Positions 52,541 to 61,644 of a stretch of 64,000 nt of DNA are shown here, piece by piece. Each line of letters opens with the position of its first letter. Position 1 is the stretch's first letter. The notes below the pieces were generated by a model. It did not search any database and was not told the DNA's origin. It saw only the letters and a program-made list of their open reading frames with translations. Made by a program: the position numbers and the translations under genes. Source of the DNA: Stenotrophomonas maltophilia (lineage in GTDB: Bacteria > Pseudomonadota > Gammaproteobacteria > Xanthomonadales > Xanthomonadaceae); the NCBI RefSeq assembly GCF_002799245.1, contig NZ_NEQV01000004.1, forward strand, positions 1-64,000, in the 5' to 3' direction.

Positions 52541-55213
52541 TCAGAGCTTCTCCAGCTGCGCGCGCGCCTGCGCCGCACCGCTGCCCTGCGGCTGCAGCGC
52601 CAGGTAGGTGGTGTAGGCCTGCTTGGCCTTGGCCCTGTCGCCCGCGTTGAAGTAGGCGTCGCCCAGATTCAGATAGGCCACGGCACGCGAGGGGTCGATC
52701 TTCAGCGTGTTCTCCAGCCAGCGCGCCGCTTCTGCGTAGCGCTGCTGGCGGTAATAGACGAAGCCGAGGTTGTTGGCGGCCTGGGCGAAGTCCGGGCGCA
52801 GCTTCAGCGCCTCGGTGAACTGCGCTGCCGCCTCGTCGTACTGCTTTTCGCGGTACAGCTGCAGGCCACGGTCGTTGGCTTGCTGCGCGCGCTGGCGGTC
52901 AGAGGCCGGGCCGGCAGTGGGCACCACCAGCCTGGCCTTGCCGCCCTGCAGGTCGGCCACGGTCACCGGTGCCTGGCTGCCCTTGGCCTCGCTGGCAGCA
53001 TCAACCTTGTTGTTCAACGCGATCGCATCGGCGGTCAGCTGGCGCGTATCGGCGTTGAGGAATTCCTGGCTGTCCGGCACCTGGAATACGAACTCGCCGC
53101 CCTGCGAACCGGGCAGGCTGCCGAAGGCTGGGGTCTGGTGCGAGACCGCCGACACCGCCGGCGCCACATAGGCGGCCAGCTCGGTACCGGTGATCAGGCC
53201 GTCGCCGTTGAGGTCGCCCTTGCCGGCCAGCGCCTGCAGCAGCACCCAGGTGAACACCGAGTGGCCGTTCGGGCCGGCATCGGCCACCTGCTGGTCGGCA
53301 CCACCGGCGGTCAGCATCTGCCGCGCGCTGCGACGCGCGTTCTCGCGCAGGAACGACGACGACGATGGGCCACCACGGGTCAGGCCCAGGCCGCTGTAGC
53401 AGGCATCCATCACGAACATCACATGCTTGGCCTGCATGCTTTCGGCGATGTTCTGGATGTCGGTCATCGCAATCGCGTCGGTCGCGAATTCCTTCGGATC
53501 CGAATCGACCGGGATGATGTAGCCGAGGTCGCGCCCGGAGGCGAGCTGGCGGGTGGCGCCATGGCCGGCGAAGAACACGAACACGCGGTCGTTCTTTCCG
53601 GTGCGGTCATCGGCCAGGCGGTCGTGGAAGGCCGCGAGGATGTTGTTGCGGGTGGCCTGCTCGTTCTTCAGCACGATCACCTGCGAGGACGGGAAGCCGA
53701 ACTGCCCGGTGAGGGTATCGGCCACTGCCTGTGCGTCATGGCTGGCGTACTCCAGCTTCGGCCACTTGGCGTAGTTGTCGATGCCGACCACGATCGCCCA
53801 CGACTTCTCATAGCCGGTGGTCACCGTGGCAGCACCGGCATCGCCCTTGCGCGCACGGGCGACGGTGAAGTCGCGGCCGTTCCAGCCAGCGAACTGGTAA
53901 CCATCGGCGATCAGCCGGTCGAGAATCTGCGGCAGCGCCTTCACCGCACGGTCGTGGATGTCGTGGAACAGGATGATGCCGCGCTGTTCCTTGTTCACCT
54001 GGTCGAGCACGCGCTGCACGATCGACTCCGGTACCGGGTCGGCCCAGTCCATCGAGTCGATGTTCCACATGATCGACTTCAGCCCGGCTTCGTTGAGCAG
54101 CTGCAGGCCTTCGGCATTGCGTGCGCCATACGGGAAGCGGAACAGTGGCGCGCGCTTGCTGTCGACATCCTTCAGCAGCGTGTCGGTGTCGAGCACCTGC
54201 TGGCGCAGCGCGTCGCCGGTGGTGCGCGACAGCTGGGCGTGGGTCAGGCTGTGGTTGCCGACCGCATAGCCCTCTTCCATCAGATTGCGGCTGATCTTCG
54301 CCATCGGGCCCAGGCTAACCTTGCCATCGGCCTCGACCTTGCCGAGGTTGCGGCCCACTTCGAAGAACACGCCGGGCACGTCGTAGCGCTTGAGGATGGC
54401 CACCACTTCATCGGTGTAGGCCTTGTGCGGGCCATCGTCGAAGGTGAGCACCACCGTCTTGGCCGGCAGGTCGCGGCCGAAGATCTCACGGTCGCTGTCC
54501 TTCATCGACATCGGGTATGGCTCGATCACGCCATAGTCGCGCAGGATCGCTTCGCGGCTGTAGTCCTTGTGCAGGTGGGCGATGTAGTCGTCCCACTTCT
54601 CGCGCTTCAGTTCGATGGCACGGGTGCGTTCGAAGCGGCTGAAGATGCGGGTCAGTTCCTGGTTGTAGTTGCGCTCGATCTCATCGAGCGCTTCCAGGTC
54701 CTCACCGATGCGCTGGTGCAGTTTCACCGCCGGCAGCGAGGAATCGGTGCCGACCCGCTCATGCAGGTCACGCAGCACTTCGCGGAAGGCCAGGCGGTCG
54801 GCATCGAACAGTTCCGGCGCGGACTCGATGTAGTCCAGCACGGTGCCCAGGGTGGCGAAGCGCTGTGGGCTGGAACCACGCAGCAGGGTGTCGAACTGCG
54901 CGGCAATGGCCGTGCGCTGTTCCAGGCCATCGTGGAACAGCTGCTGGCCGACGCGGGTGGAGGTGCCGCGGTCAGCGGCCGACTGCTGTTCCTCGTCGGC
55001 CAGCAGCACGATGATCCGGCGATAGCCGTCGAGCTGTTTCTGCAGCGCCGCCAGCAGCGGCGCTGCAGCGGGATCGGCGGCGGCCGCGGCCTGCGCGCTC
55101 GGCTGGGTGACGGTGGTCGCCGGTGCCTTCGCGTCCTTGTCGCCACAACCGGCAACAACCAGGGTCAACAACAGCGAGGGCAGGAACAGGCGGAACGACG
55201 ACGCACGCGGCAT
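52541..55213 (-). CDS. Lipoprotein with polysaccharide deacetylase, caspase-like, EF-hand and TPR regions
   Basis: 890 residues. Signal peptide with lipobox VAGC (Cys23). Residues about 50-245 are an unrecognised helical domain. A NodB-type deacetylase follows (about 250-450) with TFDDGPH (Asp259), the metal pair HSLTH (321-325), PYGAR and FHDIHD. A caspase-like (peptidase C14) domain covers about 470-660 with His551 in FFAGHGA and Cys605 in VMDACYSG. A canonical EF-hand loop DLNGDGLITGTE is at 667-678. About three TPRs occupy 775-880. All catalytic residues are intact. It may deacetylate an envelope polymer and cleave proteins after basic residues, but the substrates are unknown. It is 3 bp from mnmE, so the two are co-transcribed. 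Confidence 0.85.
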   Translation of the reverse strand: MPRASSFRLFLPSLLLTLVVAGCGDKDAKAPATTVTQPSAQAAAAADPAAAPLLAALQKQLDGYRRIIVLLADEEQQSAADRGTSTRVGQQLFHDGLEQRTAIAAQFDTLLRGSSPQRFATLGTVLDYIESAPELFDADRLAFREVLRDLHERVGTDSSLPAVKLHQRIGEDLEALDEIERNYNQELTRIFSRFERTRAIELKREKWDDYIAHLHKDYSREAILRDYGVIEPYPMSMKDSDREIFGRDLPAKTVVLTFDDGPHKAYTDEVVAILKRYDVPGVFFEVGRNLGKVEADGKVSLGPMAKISRNLMEEGYAVGNHSLTHAQLSRTTGDALRQQVLDTDTLLKDVDSKRAPLFRFPYGARNAEGLQLLNEAGLKSIMWNIDSMDWADPVPESIVQRVLDQVNKEQRGIILFHDIHDRAVKALPQILDRLIADGYQFAGWNGRDFTVARARKGDAGAATVTTGYEKSWAIVVGIDNYAKWPKLEYASHDAQAVADTLTGQFGFPSSQVIVLKNEQATRNNILAAFHDRLADDRTGKNDRVFVFFAGHGATRQLASGRDLGYIIPVDSDPKEFATDAIAMTDIQNIAESMQAKHVMFVMDACYSGLGLTRGGPSSSSFLRENARRSARQMLTAGGADQQVADAGPNGHSVFTWVLLQALAGKGDLNGDGLITGTELAAYVAPAVSAVSHQTPAFGSLPGSQGGEFVFQVPDSQEFLNADTRQLTADAIALNNKVDAASEAKGSQAPVTVADLQGGKARLVVPTAGPASDRQRAQQANDRGLQLYREKQYDEAAAQFTEALKLRPDFAQAANNLGFVYYRQQRYAEAARWLENTLKIDPSRAVAYLNLGDAYFNAGDRAKAKQAYTTYLALQPQGSGAAQARAQLEKL

Positions 55214-55266
55214 GGCGGACTCGAAGGTGGGAGGAGCGGTGTGCAGGCGATTCTAACGCCGCATGC

Positions 55267-55290
55267 GAAAAGCCCGCCTTGCGGCGGGCT
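55267..55290 (-). terminator. Rho-independent terminator after yidC
   Basis: AGCCCGCC (55271-55278) pairs with GGCGGGCT (55283-55290) over a TTGC loop; on the minus strand the hairpin is followed by TTTTC. It would end the rpmH-rnpA-yidC transcript before the large lipoprotein gene. Confidence 0.8.
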
Positions 55291-55318
55291 TCTCATCGGT
55301 CGGTTGACCGTGAAGAGC

Positions 55319-55341
55319 GGTCGACCAAGGTCGACCTCTAC
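55319..55341. repeat. SMAG element after yidC
   Basis: GGTCGACC/GGTCGACC arms with an AA loop, ending in CTAC (minus-oriented GTAG). It lies between the yidC stop and the terminator. Confidence 0.65.
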
Positions 55342-55344
55342 CTC

Positions 55345-57060
55345 TTACTTCTTCTTGACCGGGGCCGGAGCGGTGGTGGCCGGGACCGGGTCGCCGCCAT
55401 GGCGCTTGGTCATCCACCACTGCTGCAGCAGGCCCAGGCCGCCGTTGACCACCCAGTACAGGACCAGGCCGGACGGCATGAAGGCCATCATGACGCCGAA
55501 CACCAGCGGCATGAACTGCATCATCTTCTGCTGCATCGGGTCCATGCCCGGTGCCGGGGTCAGCTTCTGGGTGAACCACATCACCGCCACGTTGATCACC
55601 GGCAGGATGAAGTACGGGTCGCGCGCGGTCAGGTCCTGGATCCAGCCGAACCAGGGCGCCTGGCGCAGTTCGACCGATTCCACCAGCACCCAGTACAGGG
55701 CGAAGAAGATCGGCATCTGGATGAGGATCGGCAGGCAGCCGCCCATCGGATTGATCTTTTCCTTCTTGTACAGCTCCATCATCGCGGTCTGGAACTTCTG
55801 GCGGTCATCGCCATAGCGTTCCTTCAGCTGCGCGATGCGCGGCTGGAAGCGGCGCATCTTGGCACCGCTCTTGTACTGGGTCGCCGACAGCGGGTACAGC
55901 ACCAGCTTCAGCAGCACCACCAGGCCGACGATCGCCCAGCCCCAGTTGCCGACCAGCTTGTGCACCTGGTTCAACACCCAGAACAGGCCCTGGCCGATCA
56001 CCGCCATCATCGAGAAGCGGCTGTAGTCGACCACGCGGTCCAGGCCCGGCACGTCTTCCTTGGCAATCAGGTTGACCAGCTTCGGGCCGACCCACAGGCG
56101 GGCTTCGGTGCTGGTGGACTGGCCCGGGGCCACGGTGAAGGCCGGGCCACGCGCTTCGATCAGGTCACGACCGGCCACCTGCGACAGCACGTAGTGCGCG
56201 GTCTGGTCCTTCTGCGGGATCCAGGCGGTGAAGAAGTGGTGCTGCAGCATCGCCAGCCAGCCGCCGGTGATGTTCTGGTTCAGCGCGCCGTCGTCCAGGT
56301 AATCCTTGAACGCACGACGCTGGTACTTCTTGTCGTTGTCGTACCAGGTGGCGCCGTTGAAGCTGAACGAATCCGGGTTGGTCATGCTCCGCGACAGGAT
56401 GGTCGGGGTGCGGTCCAGGGTGCGGTAGACGTAGCCGTTCCACGCTGCGGCGCCGGTATTGGTCACCTCGTCCTTGAAGCGCACGGCGTACTCGTTGCGC
56501 GAGACGGTCAGGGTGCGCTTGATGGTCACGCCGTTGTCGGCGGTCCACACGAACGGGATCTGCAGCTCGTTCTGGCCCTTGGCCAGCACGAAGTCCGTGG
56601 TGTCGCCGACCAGCTTGAAGCCGTCAGCGCCGGGGACCGGGGTGTTCTTGTCTTCGCTGGCCCAGCCACTGATCGCGCTGTACGGATGCGCGGGGTCTTC
56701 GGTCAGCAGGCGCACCGGCGGGCTGCCTTCGTCCTTGGTCTGCGGGAACTGCAGCAGCTCGGCGTCGAGCACACGGCCGCCGTCGAGAACCAGGCGCAGC
56801 ACGTCAGTGGTGACGGTCACGCGCTGGCTGGCCGGGGTGGCACTGGCCTGGGCCTGCACAGCGGCCTGGCCCGGGGCGCCCGGGACCTGTGCGCTGGGAA
56901 TGCTGCCCGGGGCGGCGCCCGGAACACTCTGTGCGGCAGCCTGGGCCGACGTGGTCGTCGGTGCCGGGGTCGGAGCAGCCTTTTCACGGCTCCACTCCAT
57001 CCACAGCAGCACGGCCACCATCAGCCAGGCAAAAATGAGGAATACGCGGGTCTGGTTCAT
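55345..57060 (-). CDS. yidC: Membrane protein insertase YidC
   Basis: 571 residues. N-terminal membrane helix ([18 protein letters not shown]), a Thr/Ala/Pro-rich linker, the large periplasmic domain (about 80-350) and the conserved C-terminal insertase core ([83 protein letters not shown]). It inserts inner-membrane proteins alone or with SecYEG. Its ATG overlaps the rnpA stop by one base. Confidence 0.97.
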   Translation of the reverse strand: MNQTRVFLIFAWLMVAVLLWMEWSREKAAPTPAPTTTSAQAAAQSVPGAAPGSIPSAQVPGAPGQAAVQAQASATPASQRVTVTTDVLRLVLDGGRVLDAELLQFPQTKDEGSPPVRLLTEDPAHPYSAISGWASEDKNTPVPGADGFKLVGDTTDFVLAKGQNELQIPFVWTADNGVTIKRTLTVSRNEYAVRFKDEVTNTGAAAWNGYVYRTLDRTPTILSRSMTNPDSFSFNGATWYDNDKKYQRRAFKDYLDDGALNQNITGGWLAMLQHHFFTAWIPQKDQTAHYVLSQVAGRDLIEARGPAFTVAPGQSTSTEARLWVGPKLVNLIAKEDVPGLDRVVDYSRFSMMAVIGQGLFWVLNQVHKLVGNWGWAIVGLVVLLKLVLYPLSATQYKSGAKMRRFQPRIAQLKERYGDDRQKFQTAMMELYKKEKINPMGGCLPILIQMPIFFALYWVLVESVELRQAPWFGWIQDLTARDPYFILPVINVAVMWFTQKLTPAPGMDPMQQKMMQFMPLVFGVMMAFMPSGLVLYWVVNGGLGLLQQWWMTKRHGGDPVPATTAPAPVKKK

Positions 57061-57518
57061 CAGCGGACAGGCTCGGCGGGGCCGGGACGCGATGCCGGCT
57101 CGGTCAAAGAAGGAGTTGCGATGCCATCAGGCGGCGGCATTGTGCCGTCCACGCCCGGCGCGGGCAATGCACGCAGGCGACGCAGCAGGCGCAGGAAGGC
57201 CTGGCGGATCTCGTCGTTGCTGGCGGAACGCGCGGCACTGCGAGCCACGACGACGAAGTCGCCTGGCTGGATTTCGGTACGTGTCTGACGCAGGATGTCG
57301 CGCAGGACGCGCTTGATCCGGTTACGCCCAACGGCGTTCGGATCAACCTTGCGGGAAACCGCCAGACCCAGCCTGGCCGGCCGGTCAGCCGGCAGCCAGT
57401 GCAGGGTCATCAGCGGATCGGACACACGGCGGGCGCCGTTGAAGACCGTTGAGTATTCGGCACGCGTGCGAACCCGCGCAGAGCGAGGGAATCGCTTGCG
57501 CGGGTCTGCAGTATTCAC
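57060..57518 (-). CDS. rnpA: Ribonuclease P protein component
   Basis: 152 residues from a GTG at 57518 ([21 protein letters not shown]); an ATG at 57554 giving 164 residues is the alternative, 5 bp after rpmH. The RNase P signature [26 protein letters not shown] is present. The C-terminal 40 residues are a Pro-rich extension longer than in E. coli. It binds RnpB RNA to process pre-tRNA 5' ends. Standard rpmH-rnpA-yidC order. Confidence 0.94.
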   Translation of the reverse strand: MNTADPRKRFPRSARVRTRAEYSTVFNGARRVSDPLMTLHWLPADRPARLGLAVSRKVDPNAVGRNRIKRVLRDILRQTRTEIQPGDFVVVARSAARSASNDEIRQAFLRLLRRLRALPAPGVDGTMPPPDGIATPSLTEPASRPGPAEPVR

Positions 57519-57559
57519 TGTCGAAGGGATTGCGTCTGCCGCGGGGTGCGGCATGGCAA

Positions 57560-57700
57560 TCAGGCGCTCAGGACTTTGCGGCCCTTGGCGCGGCGACGCG
57601 ACAGGATCTTGCGGCCGTCAGCGGTCTTCATACGGGCACGGAAGCCGTGGTCGCGCTTACGCTTGAGGTTGCTGGGCTGGTAGGTGCGCTTCGTGGCCAT
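57560..57700 (-). CDS. rpmH: 50S ribosomal protein L34
   Basis: 46 residues, [20 protein letters not shown] through GRKVLSA, an exact-length L34 with the basic core [20 protein letters not shown]. It is the first gene of the rpmH-rnpA-yidC operon, with a clear promoter 40 bp upstream. Confidence 0.97.
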   Translation of the reverse strand: MATKRTYQPSNLKRKRDHGFRARMKTADGRKILSRRRAKGRKVLSA

Positions 57701-57739
57701 TGGGGGCCTCTCGTATGAATGGGACGGAAAGAACCGGAA

Positions 57740-57769
57740 ATTCTAGAGAGGTACCCCGCCCCAAGTCAA
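57740..57769 (-). promoter_or_regulatory. rpmH operon promoter
   Basis: Minus-strand TTGACT (57764-57769), 18-bp spacer, TAGAAT (57740-57745), giving a leader of about 33 nt before rpmH. Confidence 0.65.
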
Positions 57770-57809
57770 CCCCTGGCAGCTACGCGAATTCACTGGGCTG
57801 TGCAATAGC

Positions 57810-57830
57810 TGTGGATGTTTTTGTGAATAA
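57810..57830. promoter_or_regulatory. DnaA boxes between rpmH and dnaA
   Basis: TGTGAATAA at 57822-57830 is a perfect match to the reverse complement of TTATNCACA; TGTGGATGT at 57810-57818 is a weaker neighbour. They may serve dnaA autoregulation or belong to the origin. The rest of 57831-57955 shows no convincing promoter beyond a possible extended -10 (TGGTAGTCT). Confidence 0.6.
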
Positions 57831-57955
57831 GTAGGGGACAAGCATTCCGAAGGCGGACGCTCGGTGGTAGTCTGAGCCATCCATTTCCCCCCTTTCAGGC
57901 CTGTGTTTGGGCGCCTTGTCGCGTCCATGCCCCGGCCACCGGACAATTATTGCTG

Positions 57956-59287
57956 ATGGATGCTTGGTCCCGTAGTCTCGAGCGCCTCGAAGCGGAGTTC
58001 CCGCCGGAAGACGTTCATACCTGGTTGAAGCCGTTGCAGGCCGATCTGCGCGCGGACAGCCTGGTGCTGTATGCACCGAATGCCTTCATCGTCGACCAGG
58101 TCCGCGAGCTGTATCTGGCCCGGATCCGCGAACTGCTGGCTCATTTCGCCGGTTTCAGCGACGTTTTTCTTGAAATCGGCTCGCGCCCGCGCCCTGTGGA
58201 GGCGCAGAACGCGCCGGTTTCCACGTCGTCGGCGCATGTGTCCAGCGAACCCCAGGTGCCTTTCGCCGGCAATCTGGACAATCACTACACGTTCGCCAAC
58301 TTCGTCGAAGGCCGCAGCAACCAGCTGGGCCTGGCCGCCGCCTTCCAGGCAGCGCAGAAGCCGGGCGACCGGGCGCACAACCCGCTGCTGCTGTACGGAG
58401 GCACCGGCCTGGGCAAGACTCACCTGATGTTCGCCGCCGGCAACGCGATGCGCCAGGCCAATCCAGGTGCGAAGGTGCTGTACCTGCGTTCGGAACAGTT
58501 CTTCAGCGCGATGATCCGGGCCCTGCAGGAAAAGACCATGGATCAGTTCAAGCGCCAGTTCCAGCAGGTGGACGCGCTGCTGATCGATGACATCCAGTTC
58601 TTCGCCGGCAAGGACCGTACGCAGGAAGAGTTCTTCCACACCTTCAACGCGTTGTTCGATGGCAAGCAGCAGATCATCCTGACCTGCGACCGCTATCCGC
58701 GCGAAGTCGAAGGCCTGGAAGCGCGCCTGAAGTCGCGGCTTGCCTGGGGCCTGTCAGTCGCGATCGAACCGCCGGACTTCGAGACCCGCGCCGCGATCGT
58801 GCTGGCCAAGGCACGCGAACGCGGTGCCGAGATTCCCGATGATGTTGCGTTCCTGATCGCCAAGAAGATGCGCTCCAACGTGCGCGACCTCGAGGGCGCG
58901 CTGAATACCCTGACCGCCCGCGCCAACTTCACCGGCCGCGCGATCACCACCGAATTTGCCCAGGAAACCCTGCGCGACCTGCTGCGCGCCCAGCAGCAGG
59001 CGATCAGCATTCCCAACATCCAGAAAACCGTTGCCGACTACTACGGCCTGCAGATCAAGGATCTGCTGTCGAAGCGTCGGACCCGCTCGCTGGCCCGCCC
59101 CCGTCAGGTCGCCATGGCCCTGACCAAGGAACTGACCGAGCACAGCCTGCCCGAGATCGGCGACGCTTTTGCCGGTCGCGATCACACCACGGTGCTGCAT
59201 GCCTGCCGCCAGATCCGGACCCTGATGGAAACCGACGGCAAGCTCCGCGAGGACTGGGACAAGTTGATCCGGAAGCTGAGCGAATGA
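57956..59287 (+). CDS. dnaA: Chromosomal replication initiator protein DnaA
   Basis: 443 residues from [17 protein letters not shown]; the TTG CTG codons before the ATG are not needed. Domain I (1-80), a short variable domain II, AAA+ domain III with Walker [10 protein letters not shown] (about 148-156), Walker [14 protein letters not shown] and the arginine-rich sensor regions, and DNA-binding domain IV with the signature [19 protein letters not shown]. It marks the origin; upstream genes are on the minus and downstream genes on the plus strand, as expected. Confidence 0.98.
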   Translation: MDAWSRSLERLEAEFPPEDVHTWLKPLQADLRADSLVLYAPNAFIVDQVRELYLARIRELLAHFAGFSDVFLEIGSRPRPVEAQNAPVSTSSAHVSSEPQVPFAGNLDNHYTFANFVEGRSNQLGLAAAFQAAQKPGDRAHNPLLLYGGTGLGKTHLMFAAGNAMRQANPGAKVLYLRSEQFFSAMIRALQEKTMDQFKRQFQQVDALLIDDIQFFAGKDRTQEEFFHTFNALFDGKQQIILTCDRYPREVEGLEARLKSRLAWGLSVAIEPPDFETRAAIVLAKARERGAEIPDDVAFLIAKKMRSNVRDLEGALNTLTARANFTGRAITTEFAQETLRDLLRAQQQAISIPNIQKTVADYYGLQIKDLLSKRRTRSLARPRQVAMALTKELTEHSLPEIGDAFAGRDHTTVLHACRQIRTLMETDGKLREDWDKLIRKLSE

Positions 59288-59562
59288 TGCACGGATGCCG
59301 ATGAGGCGTCATCGCACAAAACGGTGCAGAATCCGGTAGCAAGCGCGGGACACGTTGTGGATAAAAATGGCGTCTGAAATCGCGCCGAATTTATCCACAG
59401 CTTTCCCCACCCCCTGGGGGTCGGTAATACAGAGGGTTTCGATGTCTGAAATCCCTTTATTTACAAAGACTTAGCGTTGTTTTCCAGCGATTCTGTCTCT
59501 ACCAGCACCACCAAGCTTTTGATTTATTCCACATTTTTTAAAGCATAGGGGCACGGAACCAC
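59288..59562. other. Candidate oriC (dnaA-dnaN intergenic region)
   Basis: Two perfect DnaA boxes in opposite orientation (TGTGGATAA 59356-59364; TTATCCACA 59391-59399) are followed by an AT-rich stretch (about 59450-59545, with TTTATTTACAAAGA and ATTTTTTAAAG) suitable as an unwinding element. Position next to dnaA fits. Further boxes occur upstream of dnaA and between dnaN and recF, so the functional origin may extend beyond this interval. Confidence 0.65.
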
Positions 59563-60663
59563 ATGCGTTTCACACTGCAGCGCGAAGCCTTTCTCAAGCC
59601 GTTGGCACAGGTCGTCAACGTGGTCGAACGCCGCCAGACCCTTCCGGTTCTGGCCAATTTCCTGGTCCAGGTTCAGAACGGCCAGCTGTCGCTGACCGGA
59701 ACCGACCTGGAAGTGGAGATGGTGTCGCGGATCGCGGTTGAAGATGCCCAGGACGGCGAAACCACCATTCCCGCCCGCAAGCTGTTCGAGATCATCCGCG
59801 CCCTGCCCGATGGCAGCCGGATCACCGTCTCGCAGACCGGTGACAAGATCACCGTGCAGGCCGGTCGCAGCCGCTTCACCCTGGCGACCCTGCCCTCCAA
59901 TGACTTCCCTTCGGTTGACGAAGTGGAAGCCACCGAGCGCGTGGCCATCGGCGAAGCGACCCTGAAGGAGCTGATCGAGCGCACCGCGTTCGCGATGGCC
60001 CAGCAGGACGTGCGCTACTACCTCAATGGCCTGCTGTTCGACCTGCGCGGCGATGCCCTGCGTACCGTCGCCACCGACGGCCACCGCCTGGCGCTGTGTG
60101 AAACCGACCTGGCCAAGCCCAGCGGTTCCAAGCGCCAGATCATCGTGCCGCGCAAGGGCGTGACCGAGCTGCAGCGCCTGCTGGAAAGCGGCGATCGTGA
60201 GATCGAGCTGGAAGTCGGCCGCAGCCATGTCCGCGTCAAGCGCGACGATGTCACCTTCACCTCCAAGCTGATCGACGGTCGTTTCCCGGATTACGAAGCG
60301 GTGATTCCGATCGGTGCCGACCGCGAAGTGAAGGTCGATCGCGAAGCGCTGCGTGCCTCGCTGCAGCGTGCTGCGATTCTGTCCAACGAGAAGTACCGCG
60401 GCATCCGTGTGGAAGTCTCGCCGGGCAACCTGAAGATCAGCGCGCACAACCCGGAGCAGGAAGAAGCCCAGGAAGAGATCGAAGCCGATACCACGGTCAG
60501 CGATCTGGCCATTGGCTTCAACGTGAACTACCTGCTGGATGCCCTGTCCGCACTGCGCGATGAGGAAGTCATCATCCAGCTGCGCGATTCCAACTCCTCC
60601 GCGCTGGTGCGTGAATCCAGCAGCGAGAAGTCGCGTCATGTGGTGATGCCGCTGCGTCTCTGA
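59563..60663 (+). CDS. dnaN: DNA polymerase III beta sliding clamp
   Basis: 366 residues, normal length. Begins MRFTLQREAFLKPLAQVVNVVERRQTLPVLANFL and ends with the clamp C-terminus SSEKSRHVVMPLRL. It forms the dimeric ring that tethers polymerase and many repair factors to DNA. The transcript ends at a strong terminator 30 bp downstream that is bracketed by two parS-like sites. Confidence 0.98.
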   Translation: MRFTLQREAFLKPLAQVVNVVERRQTLPVLANFLVQVQNGQLSLTGTDLEVEMVSRIAVEDAQDGETTIPARKLFEIIRALPDGSRITVSQTGDKITVQAGRSRFTLATLPSNDFPSVDEVEATERVAIGEATLKELIERTAFAMAQQDVRYYLNGLLFDLRGDALRTVATDGHRLALCETDLAKPSGSKRQIIVPRKGVTELQRLLESGDREIELEVGRSHVRVKRDDVTFTSKLIDGRFPDYEAVIPIGADREVKVDREALRASLQRAAILSNEKYRGIRVEVSPGNLKISAHNPEQEEAQEEIEADTTVSDLAIGFNVNYLLDALSALRDEEVIIQLRDSNSSALVRESSSEKSRHVVMPLRL

Positions 60664-60672
60664 CAGCAGCGC

Positions 60673-60688
60673 TGTTCCACGTGGAACC
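60673..60688. promoter_or_regulatory. parS: parS site 1
   Basis: TGTTCCACGTGGAACC, a near-perfect palindrome matching the parS sequence of pseudomonads. ParB binds it to nucleate the origin segregation complex. It begins 9 bp after the dnaN stop. Confidence 0.85.
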
Positions 60689-60693
60689 GAACG

Positions 60694-60724
60694 ACGCCCG
60701 GGAAAATCCCGGGCGTTTTTTTTT
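60694..60724 (+). terminator. Rho-independent terminator after dnaN
   Basis: CGCCCGGGA pairs with TCCCGGGCG over an AAA loop, followed by nine T residues. Confidence 0.95.
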
Positions 60725-60740
60725 GGTTCCACGTGGAGCA
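60725..60740. promoter_or_regulatory. parS-like site 2 (degenerate)
   Basis: GGTTCCACGTGGAGCA, two differences from TGTTCCACGTGGAACA, immediately after the terminator T-run. Confidence 0.6.
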
Positions 60741-61644
60741 TCGTGAGGACGTTTTCACTTGGATGACATCACTCCATCGGCCGGTCCGTTGGACATCACT
60801 TGCCTTCCAGGAGCGTTCGTCTCGAGCGTTGACATCAGGATTGCTCGATCGGGGGCTGTCCTGCAGCGTCTGATCGAGAGCCTGGTTGCCGGATCTCCCA
60901 CCGGTCCGCCTGCGGCCTGCTCTGGCCGGGCAGAGGCCGATGATCGCGAGTAGTTGCGCGATTGAGCCTGCCTCTGCAGACGCCTCTGTCCACAGGCCGG
61001 ATCTGGGGCGAATAGGGGCAAGCCTAGCTTCTAAATCTGGGTATAAATCTAAAGCATGGTGGTGATGGTAGAGCCAGATTTGGTGGAAAAACACCTTATC
61101 TGCATGATTTAAAAGGAGTTTATGCACCTGAAACCCCCTGTATATGGGCCTCTCAGCCTGGGGGGGAACCTGTGGATAGTTTTGAGGACAGGGCAAAAGG
61201 GCTTTTTTATCCACAGATTGCCCATACCTTGTGTATAAGTCATACAGACCGGTTGTGGACTAACGTGAAACGATCGGTTTGAATTCTTTGAAATCTGTGG
61301 AACGGCGCAGGGCATGGGATCGCAGATTTCAAGGAATCTGCTGGATCATCCGCCGATCCTTGCCGGTGACGCGCAGGACGTTGCCCGTAGCACCCCCTGA
61401 AATCGGTGAAATCTGAAGGGCGACACCCAGCGACCCCGCGCAGAATTGAAGGATTTCCGGGTTCGGCCAGGCCTGCATCTACCGGGGCGAGGAAGCAGCA
61501 CCACGTGGAACAGGCAGTCAGGGATCTGGCAGACCCGCAATACCCGATTCGACAGCTGAGCCGGCACGCCCGGCTTGACCGATGCAGTAAGCTGATGGAT
61601 TCCCTGCCCTTCTACCGCCCCGTGCGGATGGTCTTTCGCGCCCC
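60741..61644. other. Long non-coding region between dnaN and recF with DnaA-box cluster
   Basis: No convincing gene. From about 61000 to 61290 it is AT-richer than its surroundings and holds DnaA boxes: TTATCCACA (61207-61215) and TGTGTATAA (61230-61238) are perfect; TTATGCACC (61120-61128), TGTGGATAG (61171-61179) and CTGTCCACA (about 60985) are one or two off. A parS-like half site lies at 61497. This could be a second part of the origin or a DnaA-titration region. Confidence 0.6.
61497..61512. promoter_or_regulatory. parS-like site 3 (half site)
   Basis: AGCACCACGTGGAACA: right half perfect, left half with three mismatches, 13 of 16 positions matching. Confidence 0.4.

Noticed and set aside
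51128..55816. Very long open frame (1562 codons) on the plus strand, antisense to mnmE and the lipoprotein gene
   Set aside because: It is the mirror of high-GC codon bias in the minus-strand genes; composition is repetitive (AQQHQR-type) with no domain, signal or ribosome site.
60636..61214. 192-codon minus-strand frame in the dnaN-recF gap
   Set aside because: It runs through the dnaN terminator and parS sites, lacks a ribosome site and a recognisable domain, and overlaps the dnaN 3' end.
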